Assembly: GCA_007922195.1 (NCBI GenBank)
Contig: ML681998.1
Coordinates: 16,386,783-16,450,782 of the forward strand
Reading direction: 5' to 3'
From: Podocnemis expansa
Taxonomy: Eukaryota > Chordata > Testudines > Podocnemididae
Length of the DNA: 64,000 bases
In this document: positions 47,941-60,399 of the stretch, one piece after another
How positions within the stretch are numbered: position 1 is the first letter of the stretch
Layout of the letters: each line of letters begins with the position of its first letter
Notes under the pieces: model-generated
Told to the model about the DNA's origin: nothing
Seen by the model: only the letters and a program-made list of their open reading frames with translations
The model's database searches: none
Made by a program: the position numbers and the translations under genes

Positions 47941-48244
47941 TTAACTGTTAACAATATCAAAGGTTGCTGTTCTGTTTTAGAAAAACAGTTGGAAGGATAT
48001 GTGAAATTACTGAAGTCCTTTCATCGAAACAGACGCATTAAGTAATATATTCAAAACTCTCCCACAACTGTACAGTAGCTTGCAAAACACATAGAAAATA
48101 ACCCAGTGCGCAGGGTCCACACATTTATAATTCTTTCCCAGCCCTAGCACTGCTGTGAAATAGCTGTGAGCTGGATGATCTTTCAGGCTATGGTCATACA
48201 ACTGAGCACAGAATCCTGAGAAAAGGGAAAGCTTCAGGACTAGC

Positions 48245-48293
48245 TGTGTGTGTCTGTGTCTGTGTCTGTGTCTGTGTCTGTGTCTGTGTCTGT
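48245..48293. repeat. (TGTGTC)n microsatellite
   Basis: About seven tandem TGTGTC hexamers. On the minus strand it reads as alternating Asp-Thr codons, which is a translation artefact. Confidence 0.95.
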
Positions 48294-49059
48294 ATTTTCA
48301 CAAATTACTTGAAAGCCCGGGGAACAAGAGAGACTTCTCAGCTCTTCCTGAGGGGAAGGAAAGGCATAGGACAGACTAGAGAGGGCAGGGTCTTGTCCCC
48401 CAGGAACTAACTCTTGTCCATAGGCAGTTGAGGGCACTGATTTTTGTCAATTCTTTTGATTGTTATTTTGATTCAAGAGGGCATTTTTCTCTAACCCAGT
48501 TTTAGGCGTGCTTTTTGTTTTCAGCTCCGTTAGTGGCCAGTCAATGCTCTCCTGACATGACTCCAGCACAGTGCCCCATTTTGTTTTTCTTTTTTTTGTG
48601 TCTGAGGATTAGGTCCTACTCTTTAGCCTATTATTTCCTCTCCTTTGCCCATCTACACTTCTCTTCTCCTGTTCTTGACATTTTTCTCCTTTTCAGCCCA
48701 CCCCCACCCTCTGGTAACTCTAGTATTAGATCTTAGCAGCAGCTTTTGAGCTAAATTCACCCACTGTGCCTCAGATGGTGCTAACAGCAAGGGAGAGCAG
48801 GCGCTGCTCTGCTGGAAAAAGAAGTCTTCCATCAACAATGGGGCGTATAGAGGAGTCCCACCACCAGAGGCTCCATGAGTAATGTGTTCAGTTAGGATAT
48901 ATACAAGTCATTCTTGACAGACCTTCTCCCTAGCTGCTGCTGTTTTCCTTTGGAGCATCAGTGGCTATGTCGAAGCCACGCAGCATGTGATGGGTATTTT
49001 GTGCCATCAGCTCCTCTTCAGGGAAAATTTTCACTGCTTGAGACCCTGTGACCTGTGTT

Positions 49060-49397
49060 CAGGGCCAGATTAAGACATTCTGAGGCCCTTAGCTATGTCA
49101 AGATTCAGAGGCCCCATACCATAAAAAATAAAGAGAAAAAAAGCATATTACATTATAACAGAAAGGGTAATGAAAAAAATGATAAACCATTATATGTGAA
49201 AAAACATAGGCAAAGATGTAAAAAAAAAAAAAAAAAAGCCAACTAAATAAAACATAACATCTTGCAAAAAGCCTTATTTGCATTCTCAAGTTACATTAAG
49301 ATAAATCTTCTTAGTTATCTCTGACACATTAAGAGGGCCCTCATAACATGAGGCCCTAAGCCACAGCTTACTTGGCTTGTGCTTAAATCTGGCACTA
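49060..49397. mobile_element. hAT-like non-autonomous element (CAGGGCCAGATTAAG ends)
   Basis: The left end CAGGGCCAGATTAAG is the inverted counterpart of the right end CTTAAATCTGGCACTA. Flanks CCTGTGTT (49052-49059) and CCAGAGTT (49398-49405) agree at 6 of 8 positions. The interior is A-rich with GAGGCCC words near both ends. Non-coding. Confidence 0.72.
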
Positions 49398-49589
49398 CCA
49401 GAGTTATGTAAATAGAATCCACTTGTGTAGAAGTCAGAAATGCTGCTACTAGAGACGATAGATGCTAGTAGCACTTCTAGCAGGTAAGACTGGTGACTGC
49501 TCTCAGTATTTAACATCCAAATATGGTTAGTGTTGTTAGTATGCTCTGAGGGAACAGAGCGGCATGCTGCTCTGGGAGATAATGAAAGG

Positions 49590-49795
49590 AAGGATGATGT
49601 GGTGGTTAGAGCACTAGCTGACATTTGGAAGATGAGATCAGTTCCCTGTTGTACATGGATTTCCTGTGTGACTTCAAGCATGTCACTGTAACTCAATTCC
49701 CTGTAAGAGGAGGTAATAGCACTTCTCTACCTCACAGCAGCGTTGTGAGGAGAAATACATTAAAAATTGTGAGGGGCATGGGGGCCACATTGATG
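49590..49795 (+). repeat. MIR-like core SINE
   Basis: The blocks GTGGTGGTTAGAGCACTAG, TCCTGTGTGACTTCAAGCAT, GAGGTAATAGCACTTCTC and TACCTCACAGCAGCGTTGTG appear in the order of the MIR consensus, including part of the tRNA-related head and the core. Close to full length for this family. Confidence 0.8.
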
Positions 49796-52684
49796 AGATC
49801 CATATGACTACCTTAGACATGTACATACAATATTAAATCAGGATGTATAAAGTGCAGTTTGTAAAGCATCTAGTCTGGTATCTGAAAAGAGATTTTTATC
49901 CCCGAGATACCAACCATTAATTGTACATAGGCACAGGCGGAAAATTAAAATTAAGCTTGTCCTTTTGAATTCCTTTTGCATTTCAATAAATGTATGAAGT
50001 TACAGTCCATGGTAATTAAATTTCTTGTTAATACTCCATTAACAAGAATGAAGCTCAAACTCCTTGTGATACTATTATTTCAGGCTTTCTGGCAGTGGAT
50101 TCAACGAGACAAATCCAGTGGCTTTTTCCTTGGGGAACAAAATGTTTATTAAATTCACTGATGTCTTAGCTAGGTTTGGCTGTACTGAATACTGAGTTCC
50201 TTAGATTTTAAATCCTCACTTTGAAAAAAAGAACACTTCAGAAAGCTGTAACAAGGAAATGTATGTTTGTGGTAGATATCTGGGTATGGCAGTTTGTCAA
50301 TGAAAAGTGATAGATCCAGCACTAGACAATGCCAAAATAAACTGTACATTTTGAAGTGGCACTCTATATGTCAGCATCTAGTATACCCAGATCAGCTACT
50401 GAATGCAATGCATACAGATGCTCTGTAGTGAGTTTTACACCTTACAAAAAGTGAGACTTTGAGTACTGTGTTAACGGAAATGACTGTCTTTACATGGAAG
50501 ATATGCAGCATAAGGCAGAGAAATTCATGGCAGAGTCAGATTTTCAGGTGTGTGAGGTGTCCAGTTACACACCTAATTGCTCTCACAAACCAGATAATTT
50601 TGTACATGAATGCACTTAGTCACGTGTACGCTAAATTACCTGAATTGTGTATGCAGTCACCATAGGGTCTTTTGATGTGCACCTGAAGCTCATACTGAAT
50701 TCAGTGATAGTCATGCACTCACATTAGCACTCAATTTAGCATAGTCTGAGTTTAAATTAGACACTCATTGCACACATCTAACTTTCTGAAAAAACTGACA
50801 ATAGCAGTCACCAAACTGTGGTTCATGGACAATTAGTAGGCTGTAGAAAGCTGTCCAGTCATATGTTCTGGGCTCTCTTTCTTGCTTCCAGATGCTTTTA
50901 CAGGTTTCCAGGCACACCACTGACAGAGACCTTGGGAGTCTTACAAAAGTACCTATAGGAAAAGCTAACTTCATTTCTTATACTGAGGAATTCTGCTACA
51001 TAAGACAGGAAGCAGAGAAAGTAGAAATAGCTCTCAAAAGCTGGAACTATCTGTGATCCTGGAGCTGCATGGCAACAGGAGAAAAGTATCCTAGGAAAGA
51101 GAAATGGGGACAGAGCAACTGGACAGTAAATTGACGGGGGAAAGAAGCCAAACAGCAGAGGGAGAGATGTAAAGAGCAAGTGATATAGAGGCATGAAGTG
51201 GGAAAGATGGGTGGAACATAAATGAAAACTAAATAAACAATGTAATAATTTATATATTATAAACATAAAAATGCATAAATAGTAACCTAATATTACTGCC
51301 TTGTGTGAGCAATTGCTCTGTGTGCCATAACAAGTATGTTATGTGATAGCCAGTGGAAAAGGAGAGGCTTGGCACAATGGTAATGAGGGTGGAGGAGAGA
51401 AAGTAGGAGATAATTTCTCTATGAATGTATGGCTCACACTATGAAAATGTTTGAGAACAAAACCTGCCATTTAAGTATGAAAGTATTATTTAATTAAGTG
51501 GCACCTTATTTCAGTTGAGCTAAATTCTGGGCCCTGATCAATCTCAGGCTTCAGGATCCCAGAAGCAGAGAGTTCACCGGAAAAACTTGCAGCCCCTACG
51601 GAGAACCATTTTGCCATAACTGTGAGATCAACACAGAAAGTGGGCGAGGATGCAGGAGCAGAAGGCTGTGGTACTCATTATATTCCCAGGGTGGTTTCCA
51701 TTGGCCAGGTTACTGTGAAGGCCTCTTTTCAACAACTCCATCCTGACAAAACGCTCCTTGAAGAGGGTGGAAGTATTGCCTCCAACATTCTCTTGGCAAT
51801 GAATGCCTCTTCTGGTGCAGGGAATTGCAGTTTGTGCCTTCAGGGATGAGTAAAAGCATGTGGCTTTGATAATTTATATTGACTGTCATGGAGTCCCATC
51901 ATGCAAATAGAATAAGTGGTGGAATAATGCCCAGAATGCTCTTTGCTCTGCCGGGATACCTCAGAACTGAGAAAGGAGCCAGATAGAAAGCGTGGAGGAG
52001 GGACTGCTACACTGAGCAGGGAGTATTTCTACCAAGTTAAAATGATGTTACAAAAATGCATTAGACAGTTTAATATTTTGCATGTCGACTGCATGATGTA
52101 TTTTCAAAAAAGCCCTGTGGATTTGCAGAACTACTCCCCAGGTTGCAGCCCCAGCTGTCCTGCTACTTTGAAGTATTACAGCATCACAAGAGAAAGCCTT
52201 CTGGGAGGGAAGATTTGCTCCAGAATGTTCCATAGCAGCATTTCCAAGTAAAAGAAGAAGCTGGAGTATAGGATGTATGACCTGTTGGCCTTGGGGGTCT
52301 TTTGTCAAACTTCAAGGAAGCCTAGCTCTGCTATATATTCAGCCTCTAAGGCACTGTCTGTGTTATATAACACATTATTTCCAACCTAGGTTAATTTTGC
52401 ACTAGTCATTTTTTTTAATTGGGAGATTTCATTTTTCTTTTGGTTTTGGACGTTTATGATTTACAGCAGAAGAGCAAAAATCAAAATATGTTTTTGGGAT
52501 ACACATTTTAGACCCCAGACTTCGTTTGTGCTTATGTTGGCAGTATAGACTACTTTGTAACCAAGCTAATGACAACAGATCTTACAGCATTTCTGTGTTG
52601 CAACAATCGCCACTGGGCAGACAGCTGCCAAGCAGCTTGCAATTAATCTGATACTTGTTAGCTTTCATATTCTTTTTCTTTCAG

Positions 52685-52846
52685 AACCAATGCCCTGAGG
52701 CAGAGGAGTTGGTCTTTAGCCATTTTGTGATCTGTAATGACACACAGGAGACACTGCGGTTTGGCCAGGTGGATACTGATGAAAATGTTTTGCTCGCTAG
52801 TCTTCACAGTCATCAGTACAGCTGGCGCTCTCACAAGTCCCCACAG
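52685..52846 (+). CDS. VPS13B: VPS13B internal exon (fourth in window; start of VAB domain)
   Basis: This 162-bp, 54-codon exon begins in phase 0 after a strong polypyrimidine acceptor (TTCTTTTTCTTTCAG) and ends at CCACAG|GTATGG. The peptide includes ELVFSHFVICNDTQETLRFG and ASLHSHQYSWRSHKSPQ. It marks the entry to the VPS13 adaptor-binding (VAB, SHR-BD) domain; in the family this domain binds receptors that place VPS13 proteins on target membranes. The exon is nearly identical to the mammalian sequence as I remember it, so it is the most conserved of the four. The next expected exon, encoding the continuation of the VAB domain, is not visible in the remaining 11 kb, where DNA transposons and DIRS copy D occupy the intron. 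Confidence 0.94.
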
Positions 52847-53938
52847 GTATGGTAGAAACAGCATTACAAATACAACAATTGTTAAAGTTAGCTGGTGTTT
52901 TTATTCATTGATTCTACATTTTTATTCATGTGCTCAACTATCTTCAGCTTTCCAATTCCATCAGGAGCCACATACTGTAGCTGCATCAGACATACGAGGT
53001 AAACAAAGAGTGAGGAAATCCAGAAGTGTTTACACATGATTTTTGGAACTGTACATGCACACATACCCTTCCTGGAAAAAAAAAATCATGTTCATAGAAA
53101 TTCAAGCTTATGAATCAAAGCAAAAAAATATAATTTGCCCGGTTTCTAAAATTAATTTTTCTCAGTGCACAGGTTTTTTTGGATGTGTTCTTCACGTGGT
53201 GTTCACACAGCATGTATGGAGAGGAGGTGATCTACCATTAAAAGCTTATTTCCACTCTGCTTGGCAATCCATTCTCCTGGACCCAAACATTTGTGATTAG
53301 ATTTTTAAAGAAGCCTAGGGGAAATTCACTTGGAACTGGTTGCCTAATTCCCTTAGGCACCTTGAAAATTTCAGGCCTGGAATGTAAGAAAAGGGTGACA
53401 TTTGGGGAAAATTGCAGTAGATAATAGATATTAGGCTAGATTCACAGGTGATCAACAGTATTCCCTCTAATTATTCGTAGGCCATGTGTGCAAAAAATTT
53501 TCTTTGTGTGTGCTAATATTAGCACTGTTGAATTTTTCTGTGCTCACTTCATTTTGTTGTGTGCACAAGTTTCACAACCTGTGTGCATTCCCACATGCAC
53601 ACAGCTCGGAAGAGTGGTGGTAAGGTTTATGTTGATCAGGACACAAATATAAGTGGCAAACTGACTAATTTGTGCAGAAGTGGCAGTCAGTGGGTGTGCA
53701 AAACAGACATACTGTATTTTGACTTGGGAATCCATGTGAACCAAACTGAGCCCCAGCACAAGTTGTTGCAGTTGACACTGAAGTTAATAAAAGGTGACCA
53801 TTTATGTCAAGGCTGAAATAAACTTCAGAACTCTTGGAGACTGTGTAAACGTAACTTTAAGTGCGTGACAGTACCATTGTGTTACTGCAGGGATATCTTT
53901 GGCCCGGCAAAGGATAAGATATTACAGCTTGCCTACAT
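52847..53938 (+). other. VPS13B intron
   Basis: Follows the donor at 52847. Contains a possible decayed hAT end at about 53457-53620 (CAGTATTCCCTCTAATTATT and GTGTGCA-rich sequence). No exon. Confidence 0.6.
53457..53620. repeat. Possible decayed hAT-like element
   Basis: CAGTATTCCCTCTAATTATT resembles the CAGTGTTCCCTCTAA termini of common amniote hAT elements. The right end (CTCGGAAGAGTGGTG) is only a loose inverted match. Boundaries are uncertain. Confidence 0.4.
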
Positions 53939-55690
53939 CAGTGGTTTTCAACCAGTGGGCTGCAGCACACTGGTGTGCCATGAGAAGTCTCCAAGTGTTC
54001 TTCAGAATTTTGTTGGGACCTGGGGCCATTTTAAATCTCCTGTCCCGTGCAGCTCAGGCATGTGGGCTGCACAGGGCGGGGAATATAAAATGCGCTGCAG
54101 GCTGTGGTGAGTGTGTGGGTGAAGGGTTGAAGAGGAGGGGAGGAAGTGGGAGCCAGAATGAGATGCAGGGAGATGTTGGTGGAAGGGAAGCTGAGCCCAA
54201 AGGGGAGGTGCAGGGGGCACTGGGGGGAGGGGGAAGCTGGGCCCGGGGAAGAGGTGCGGGAGTGCTTGGGGGGGCCAAGGGGGAGCCAGGGTGAGGTGAG
54301 GTGTGAGCTGCTGGGGGGAGGGTGGCATCAAGGGAGAGAGAGCACCGTGGGTGGCACAAGCTGCTGAGGGGTGTCAGAGGAAAGGGGTGAATAGGGTGTG
54401 CTGACGGAGGGGAGGGAGTGCTGGATGCGCTGAAATTCAGAAGGGAGGGGGTGTCAAGCAGGCCTGGGATCCATATTGCCACAAGGGAGGTGGGCTCCAT
54501 GGGTGTTGTAAACTGGTAGAGTTCTGGGGGAGCCATGGGTGCCACAAGATGCTGGGGAGTGGACAACCAGGATAGAGTTACCAGATACCAAAGCATGGAA
54601 GGGAGGACAGGGAAGTACAAAAAGGAGGACATTGGAGGACACATAGAGAAATTGTAGTATTAATATAACTGTCATTGCCATATTATGTCATGCCCCCAAA
54701 CACCTCCCCCACCACCCCAGGTACTGCCCCCCAAACACCTGCACCCCATCAGATTCCTGTTTCCCCATATCCCCACTCCAGCCCTCCTAACCCCCCATGC
54801 CCCGGCTCTCCATCACTTCACCTCAACCCTCTCCACACCTCCCCAGCCCACCATCCTGACCCCTTCTTCCCACCCCACCCCACCCCACCCACACCCTTTC
54901 CCTGGCTGCCTGACTGTCTCCAAACCCCTTCCCAGGCCTCCTTACTGGCGGGGCAGGGAAGGGGCCCGCAGGGACTCACAGCCATGCTGGGAGGCTACAA
55001 CTATGATGCCTGCCAGCCAGCCAGCCGGCAAGAGGGGGCAAGCATTGCTCAAGCCAGTAGGAGCAGAACTTCCCCAGATGCTGGGAAAGGAGGGGGAGAG
55101 GTGGCTGAACTTGCTCCAGCCCACAGGCCCTTGAGTCAGCCCTGGGGGGACTCACCTGACTGCTGTGTTCTGGTGCATTCTTCTATTTTTAGGAGGCCCT
55201 GGAACACTTCCCTCTAAAAAATAGGGGGGGGCCTGGAAGGCTGTTCCGAGTTGTTCTGTAATATGCTAACCCCTGTAAGTAAAAAGCCAGACAAAATCAT
55301 GTATTTTTAAAATGCCTGCCAGACGGAGGATGTGAAGGTAAAAGCGAGAACATGTCCTCCTTTTGCCAGATGTCTTGTAACCCTACACCAGGAGCTGCTG
55401 GTGGGAGGAGGCAACTGCTTCCCTGCTCTTCCATGCTCCCCGGTGACAGCCCTGCCCTACCCTCCCGCTCCCCCCCACCCTACGTGGCCACCACTGCCCT
55501 CCCATCTCTTGCCACCCCTGCCGTGCTATTCCGTGTTCTTCCCAACCAACCAACATAGCAGCATTTCCCAACCAATGTGCCATGGCTAATGAATATTCAT
55601 GAGTTAATTTGGACACACTGTGGTGGTGTGCCTCAGAATGATTAAAGGTATCAAGGTGTGCCATGGCAGAGAAAAGATTGGGAACCTCTG
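53939..55690. mobile_element. hAT-like element (T1 family), host of a nested element
   Basis: The ends CAGTGGTTTTCAACCAGTGG and GATTGGGAACCTCTG are inverted counterparts. Flanks GCCTACAT (53931-53938) and GTCTACAT (55691-55698) match at 7 of 8. GTGTGCCATG occurs near both ends, as in the copy at 10539. The interior holds a G/A-rich stretch (54100-54560) and the nested element at 54573-55385. Confidence 0.78.
54573..55385. mobile_element. Nested DNA element (T2 family), opposite orientation to 26982-27290
   Basis: The ends TAGAGTTACCAGATACC and GCCAGATGTCTTGTAACCCTA are inverted counterparts. Flanks AACCAGGA (54565-54572) and CACCAGGA (55386-55393) match at 7 of 8. Shared internal words with 26982-27290, in inverted order, include AAAAAGGAGGACATTGGAGG and GAACATGTCCTCCTTTTG. 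A C-rich block (54685-54930) enlarges this copy. Non-coding. Confidence 0.75.
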
Positions 55691-55698
55691 GTCTACAT

Positions 55699-58523
55699 TA
55701 GTGTTTCTTAGTGATCAGTCCCTGAGGTCTCCCTGACATGGTATAGAAAGCTTGAGATCTCTGTGACAGTATAGGAATCCAGGCCCTGGTACCAAAAAGA
55801 CTGGGAAAAACTAGTCTACATGGTCTATTAATGTGTGGAAACCAGGACATAAAGCTGCAGTGCTCTAGTCTGCTGTGCATTAAGTGGCTTTGTGAACTCT
55901 GAGACCCTAAGCTGAAAGTTCTGTTTGATTTTTCTAATTGACCATTAAAATCAACCAGCTAAAACTCATTTTGATTATTTCACTTATAAACATTTCCTCC
56001 TGTTTCTAGAATCATTGTCATGCCAATCTAGGGCTATGTCTACATTAGAGGACTCAGGTAAGTCAATAAGGTCGACTTAAAGTCAACTTCATTAAGTTAA
56101 CTTAGAGAGTCACCATTTGTCTAAGTCAACTTTATAAAGTTGACTTAAGGCAGGAGACCCATTTAAAGTCGAGTTAATAAAGTCAATTATAAATGGGTCC
56201 CCTGGCTTAAATGAACTTTATAAAGTTGACTTAAATGGCTCTCCTGCCTTAAGGTGACTTTGTTAAGTCGACTTAATAAAGTCGATTTAACCCTTAAGGT
56301 CCACTTTTAAGGGTGAGAGTTATTAAGTTGGCTTAAGCGAGTGCTTACATCAACTTAATGAGCTCCAAATGTGGCCCTGGAGTTGCTTAAGCCTGAGTGT
56401 CGCCTTAAGCCTCCAGTGTAGACATGCCGTCAGACATTGTCAGCAACCTTGAAGACCCTTTATTGCAGTTTTTTTAATCTGAACAATTCAACTTATGTCA
56501 GTCTGTCTGTTTTAAACGTGTCTGTATTTTTCTAAACCATTTTATATAATGAGCAGATTTGCATCAGGACCTACTTTATCTTTCATCGCCTTACTAGTTG
56601 CTATTGCTGCTATGCTACACATCTTTCTTCTTTCAGTTTCCATGGCAGAGTCCAGAGGTTTGGGTTGGTTTGTTTATTTTCAAAGATGGAGGTATCTCAG
56701 GGCTCGTATTCTCCATCAGGGGGCTCTCAGATTTTTTCTTTTTTTGGTGGAGGGGGGTGGAATAAAACATTTTGGATGGCTCAAGTGGCCTAACCTCTGG
56801 AACCATGACTGCAGTCTTGGTTCCCATGGCAGCATGACTCACGGATCAGAGTTCAAATGACTCCTGTTTTGCTGCAAAGCAGTGTGGCCGGAGTCAGCGT
56901 GACCACCCTTCTAGGCATGGTGATGTGGCCAGAGCCAATAGGATTACCTAGTTTAGGACTACCCTTCGTTGCAGGACAGTGAGGCCCAATATCCATATTC
57001 AGTAGAACTAGCCTGGGCAAGAGAGTGTGACCCAATGGCCAGAGGAGAGTGGGTCCTAACTCAGGGTGCTGCTTGTGGTGGGAGGTTCCTCCACCAGCTC
57101 AGTGGGGATCTTTCTGAAATATTCTGAGTTGAACCATGCTTCCATAGTTGGACTGATGTTTAGTTCCCTGGGTTACTTCCTAGTTGTACTTCCAAGGCAG
57201 TAGTCTTGTGGTTTCTGTTGTCTCTCTTCTCTTGGCAGTATTGGGCAGCTGAGGGTCATTTAGAGCCACAGCCCAGCTGGCCTCTATGTCAGTCTCTTCA
57301 CTGGAGGCTGCAACACTGGAGTGCTAAGCTATTCCCTTTTATATCCTGATTCTTTCTAGAGCATGCCCAGCAGGGATAAGGGGCCCCAGAGAAAGTGATT
57401 AACCTTTGGTGAACCAATGCAGGGCAGGTATACCAGAGGAAAGGGGCATTGTGGAAAATGCTTTTCCTAATTGATGCCCATATGCAAATCCTTTTTGGGT
57501 TCAAAGAATGATTTTGCAAAGTAATGGCAAAATTAAAGTAAGGGGTTCCACTCATTTGTTAGTGAGGCTGATGGAATTTTTACCAGTGATTTCATGGAGA
57601 GTATGCTGAGCACAGAGTGGGAAACTTTCTGATACAGAGAGTGACTGACCACAGAGTCAAATTCTTCAAAATTCTGAATGTCTACACTGTAATATTAAAA
57701 ATCAGGGTTGTGTTATGGTAGGGTGTGTATAAGCACTTAGTTTGGTGTGTTCTTTCTCCCAAAGAATTAGCAATCTAAGGGTCACGTTATTCTACACTCA
57801 CACTGAGTAATCTTGTTTTGTGGGTAGATTCATGGGTTTCAGTTAGCCTGCTTCTGTAGTAAGGTCCTGTTCAACCTGAGTACAGAGGGTAGAAGCTGAT
57901 CCTGACAAATTATTAATCAAAAGACATTTGCAGTTTGAGAGGCAATATTTTGGAGAGAAAATCAGGGTAGGTTTTATATTTAGTTTTTGTAGTTCTGCCC
58001 GCCACTTTCAGTGAAGCACTACATTGTGTACCAGATATCTGTGATGAAGGAAGAGTGCAGAGTTGGTAGAAGGAAAGGAAAGCTATAGAGAAGGCACGAT
58101 GTGAAAAGGAGGGGCAAAGAAAGACAGGCCAGCACAGACGGAGAGGTCTCACTGAGGAGAGCAGGCTTAATGTAAGAGCAGGACAGCAATTCCATGATCT
58201 TTGAATTGGCGAACTGAAGAGTCAACAATCCAGAGGAGTGGCACCAGATTATAGAGCCCTTGGGCACTTCCTGGACTGACAAATAAATGAGTATACAATT
58301 CTCTTGAACCCAACCCCCTACAACAGTGTCTGGGTTATTATTGTTGTGTTACCATTTTCACTGTTGATACATGGAAGCACAGTTTTTCCAGAAACTGTTC
58401 AATCATAAGCTTATTTTTCTTTACAAAATTTTCATCCTAATATAAGTTTTTGGTTCAGGTGGTTAATTTCAGGTAGGAATCATTGTAAATGCCATTTATT
58501 TTAGAAAGATGATTCCTCTGAAC
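55699..58523 (+). other. VPS13B intron or downstream flank
   Basis: Contains a MITE-like block at 56031-56428. No exon was recognised. Confidence 0.6.
56031..56428. mobile_element. MITE-like element with reiterated GTCGACTTAA words
   Basis: The ends GGGCTATGTCTACATTAG and CCAGTGTAGACATGCC are related to those of 12481-12892. The interior is dominated by AAGTCGACTTAA, AAAGTTGACTTAA and complements, arranged as several short palindromes. No convincing target duplication. Non-coding. Confidence 0.7.
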
Positions 58524-58809
58524 CAGAGGCTTGCAACTTGTGGCTCCGGAGCCGCATATGGCTCTTTTTGGCTGCCCCCTTGCGGCTCCAGGCTCTGGTC
58601 CCTCCTCTCCTACCACTGAGGGAGACCCTGGGGGAGGGGCCTTCTCTTGGCTCTGGTCTCCCCCGCCTCCCTACCAGAGAACCTGCAGCAGGCACCCTGA
58701 ATGAGTTCCCGCAAACAGGAGGCTACACCCATTGCAGCTTTCAAAACACTTGGTTATTAAAGAAATTTTTTTAAATGGCTCTTCTTATCTATTGGTTTGC
58801 TGAACCCTG
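58524..58809. mobile_element. hAT-like non-autonomous element with perfect 8-bp duplication
   Basis: CTCTGAAC occurs exactly at 58516-58523 and 58810-58817. The element starts CAGAGGCTTGCAAC and ends GTTTGCTGAACCCTG, loosely inverted. Interior TGTGGCTCCGGAGCCGCATA and AAATGGCTCTTCTT place the GGCTCT words in the two halves. 286 bp, non-coding. Confidence 0.85.
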
Positions 58810-58817
58810 CTCTGAAC

Positions 58818-60399
58818 TGTCAACAGCATAATAATTTGTCATTTTAGGTCACACAAACCACATTTATTAAGAATATTACAAATAGCGTCATGTGTAATAT
58901 GTGAATTTTTTTAATGTGAGGTATTAATACAAGTCAGTTTGTAATTAAAACTGCAACTCGATAAAGACTTCATGCTGTACCTGCTATGTTGTGGTACTTT
59001 AATAATTTTTCCAAACTGAACTGATATTGAAGAATCTGTTATCTAAAGGTCAAAATAATGCCCAAGCCTGGACAAGCCCTGTGAGTGTCAGATCTATGGA
59101 ATGCTAGATGACTTCATAGTTACAAAATTATTTCATTTCTCATGATAATTCCTCACTTGCCAAGTTAGTGAATTTTAAGAACTCTGAGAGCAGATTGTAA
59201 GCTAAATGTGAAATAATCCATACTTTTGGAGTCAGGGACTTCCCTCCAGGCATTAGTTCATACTTGACTTACACTTGGGAATAAAATGAGTTAGGACAAG
59301 GTCTTAGATACCACATTCTGTTACTGGGAAAGAAAACCAATTTGCACAACTTTGGCTGGCTCATGTTTCTTGTTACACAGGCACTAAGCAGCAGCGGTTG
59401 CCATGAAATACTTTATTTAACCTTTGTAAAAATGTTCTGGTTTTTTTTTTTTTTTTTAGTATGGCAAGGCAGTTCAGTTTAATGAAAATAAATAGTTTTA
59501 AAAGGATTGTGTTTCTTTTACATTCATACCAATAAAATTTCCCAGTTTTCTTTTGCTAATTAAAATTAGGAAGAGATATGGTAATTGGCTAGTCAAAATA
59601 TTGAACAAAAATAAACAAAATAGGTGCATAAAACTTGTTCTTTAATATAGACTCATAGTTAAAACATTTTAGGTGTTTTATTTTAGTTCTGAATGAATTC
59701 TACTGCATTAGTGATTAGTGGAACATAGTTAAAAGCTATTTAACTCTTGTAATATAAAAATGCATTGGTATGGCATTTCATATTATCAGTTAGTGGTGAT
59801 GACACTCAAAAGGTTTGGCCTTGATGAGAAAGGATGCTTATCTTAATGTATCAGTGTTCTGAGAAACCCTTCATCTCTTCATTTCTTTTCTGAGACCAGA
59901 CCCTCTACATTTCAGTCAACCTACCCTTCCCTTCCTCTGCCCTTCAGTTTGCTCTCTGTTTCTTACAAACCTTGGTTAATATCTCAGAAGAGTCTGATGT
60001 CCAACACACTTTCTGCTGGGCTCCAGATAGTCATTTTCTTCAGACTTCATGAGTTTTGGACCTCTCTTGCTTTGAAGGCATCCCCAAATATATTGTCCCT
60101 CTCTGACTTATGAGGAGTCTAGAACTCATGACTACAGCAATACAGTAGCTTGTCTTCTGACAGTAACCAGTGTCAGATACTTCAAAGAGAATGAACCAGC
60201 ACAGGGAAAATTGAGTGATCTGTCCCCTGTCATCCAATCCCATTTTCTGGCAGTTGGAGCTTTAAGGAACTTGGAGAATGGGGTTTCATTTCTGACCATA
60301 CTGGCTGATTGTTATTGTTTGATCTATCATGAATTTACTTAATCATATTTTTGACCTTCACACCACTCCATGGCAACAGTTTCCATAGGGTGACTGGCT
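58818..60399 (+). other. AT-rich intron or flank
   Basis: No exon was seen. A T run lies at 59441-59457. Confidence 0.5.

Larger units (their letters stand above)
47941..52684 (+). other. VPS13B intron, segment right of DIRS copy C
   Basis: Holds a hexamer microsatellite (48245-48293), a hAT-like element (49060-49397) and a MIR-like SINE (49590-49795). The rest looks unique and non-coding. Confidence 0.7.

Noticed and set aside
48240..48437. Minus-strand ORF with (Asp-Thr)n repeat
   Set aside because: Translation of a TGTGTC microsatellite; not a gene.
50084..50150. Exon-like stretch after TTATTTCAG reading FWQWIQRDKSSGFF
   Set aside because: The flanking VPS13B exons join directly in phase, no donor follows and a stop comes soon, so this looks like chance.
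51622..51849. 75-codon ORF between copy C and the fourth exon
   Set aside because: No splice-site context, no recognisable homology, and the exon junction already fits without it.
54675..55217. Overlapping + strand ORFs of 149-180 codons, Pro-rich
   Set aside because: They lie in the C-rich interior of a DNA element, in low-complexity sequence with no family match.
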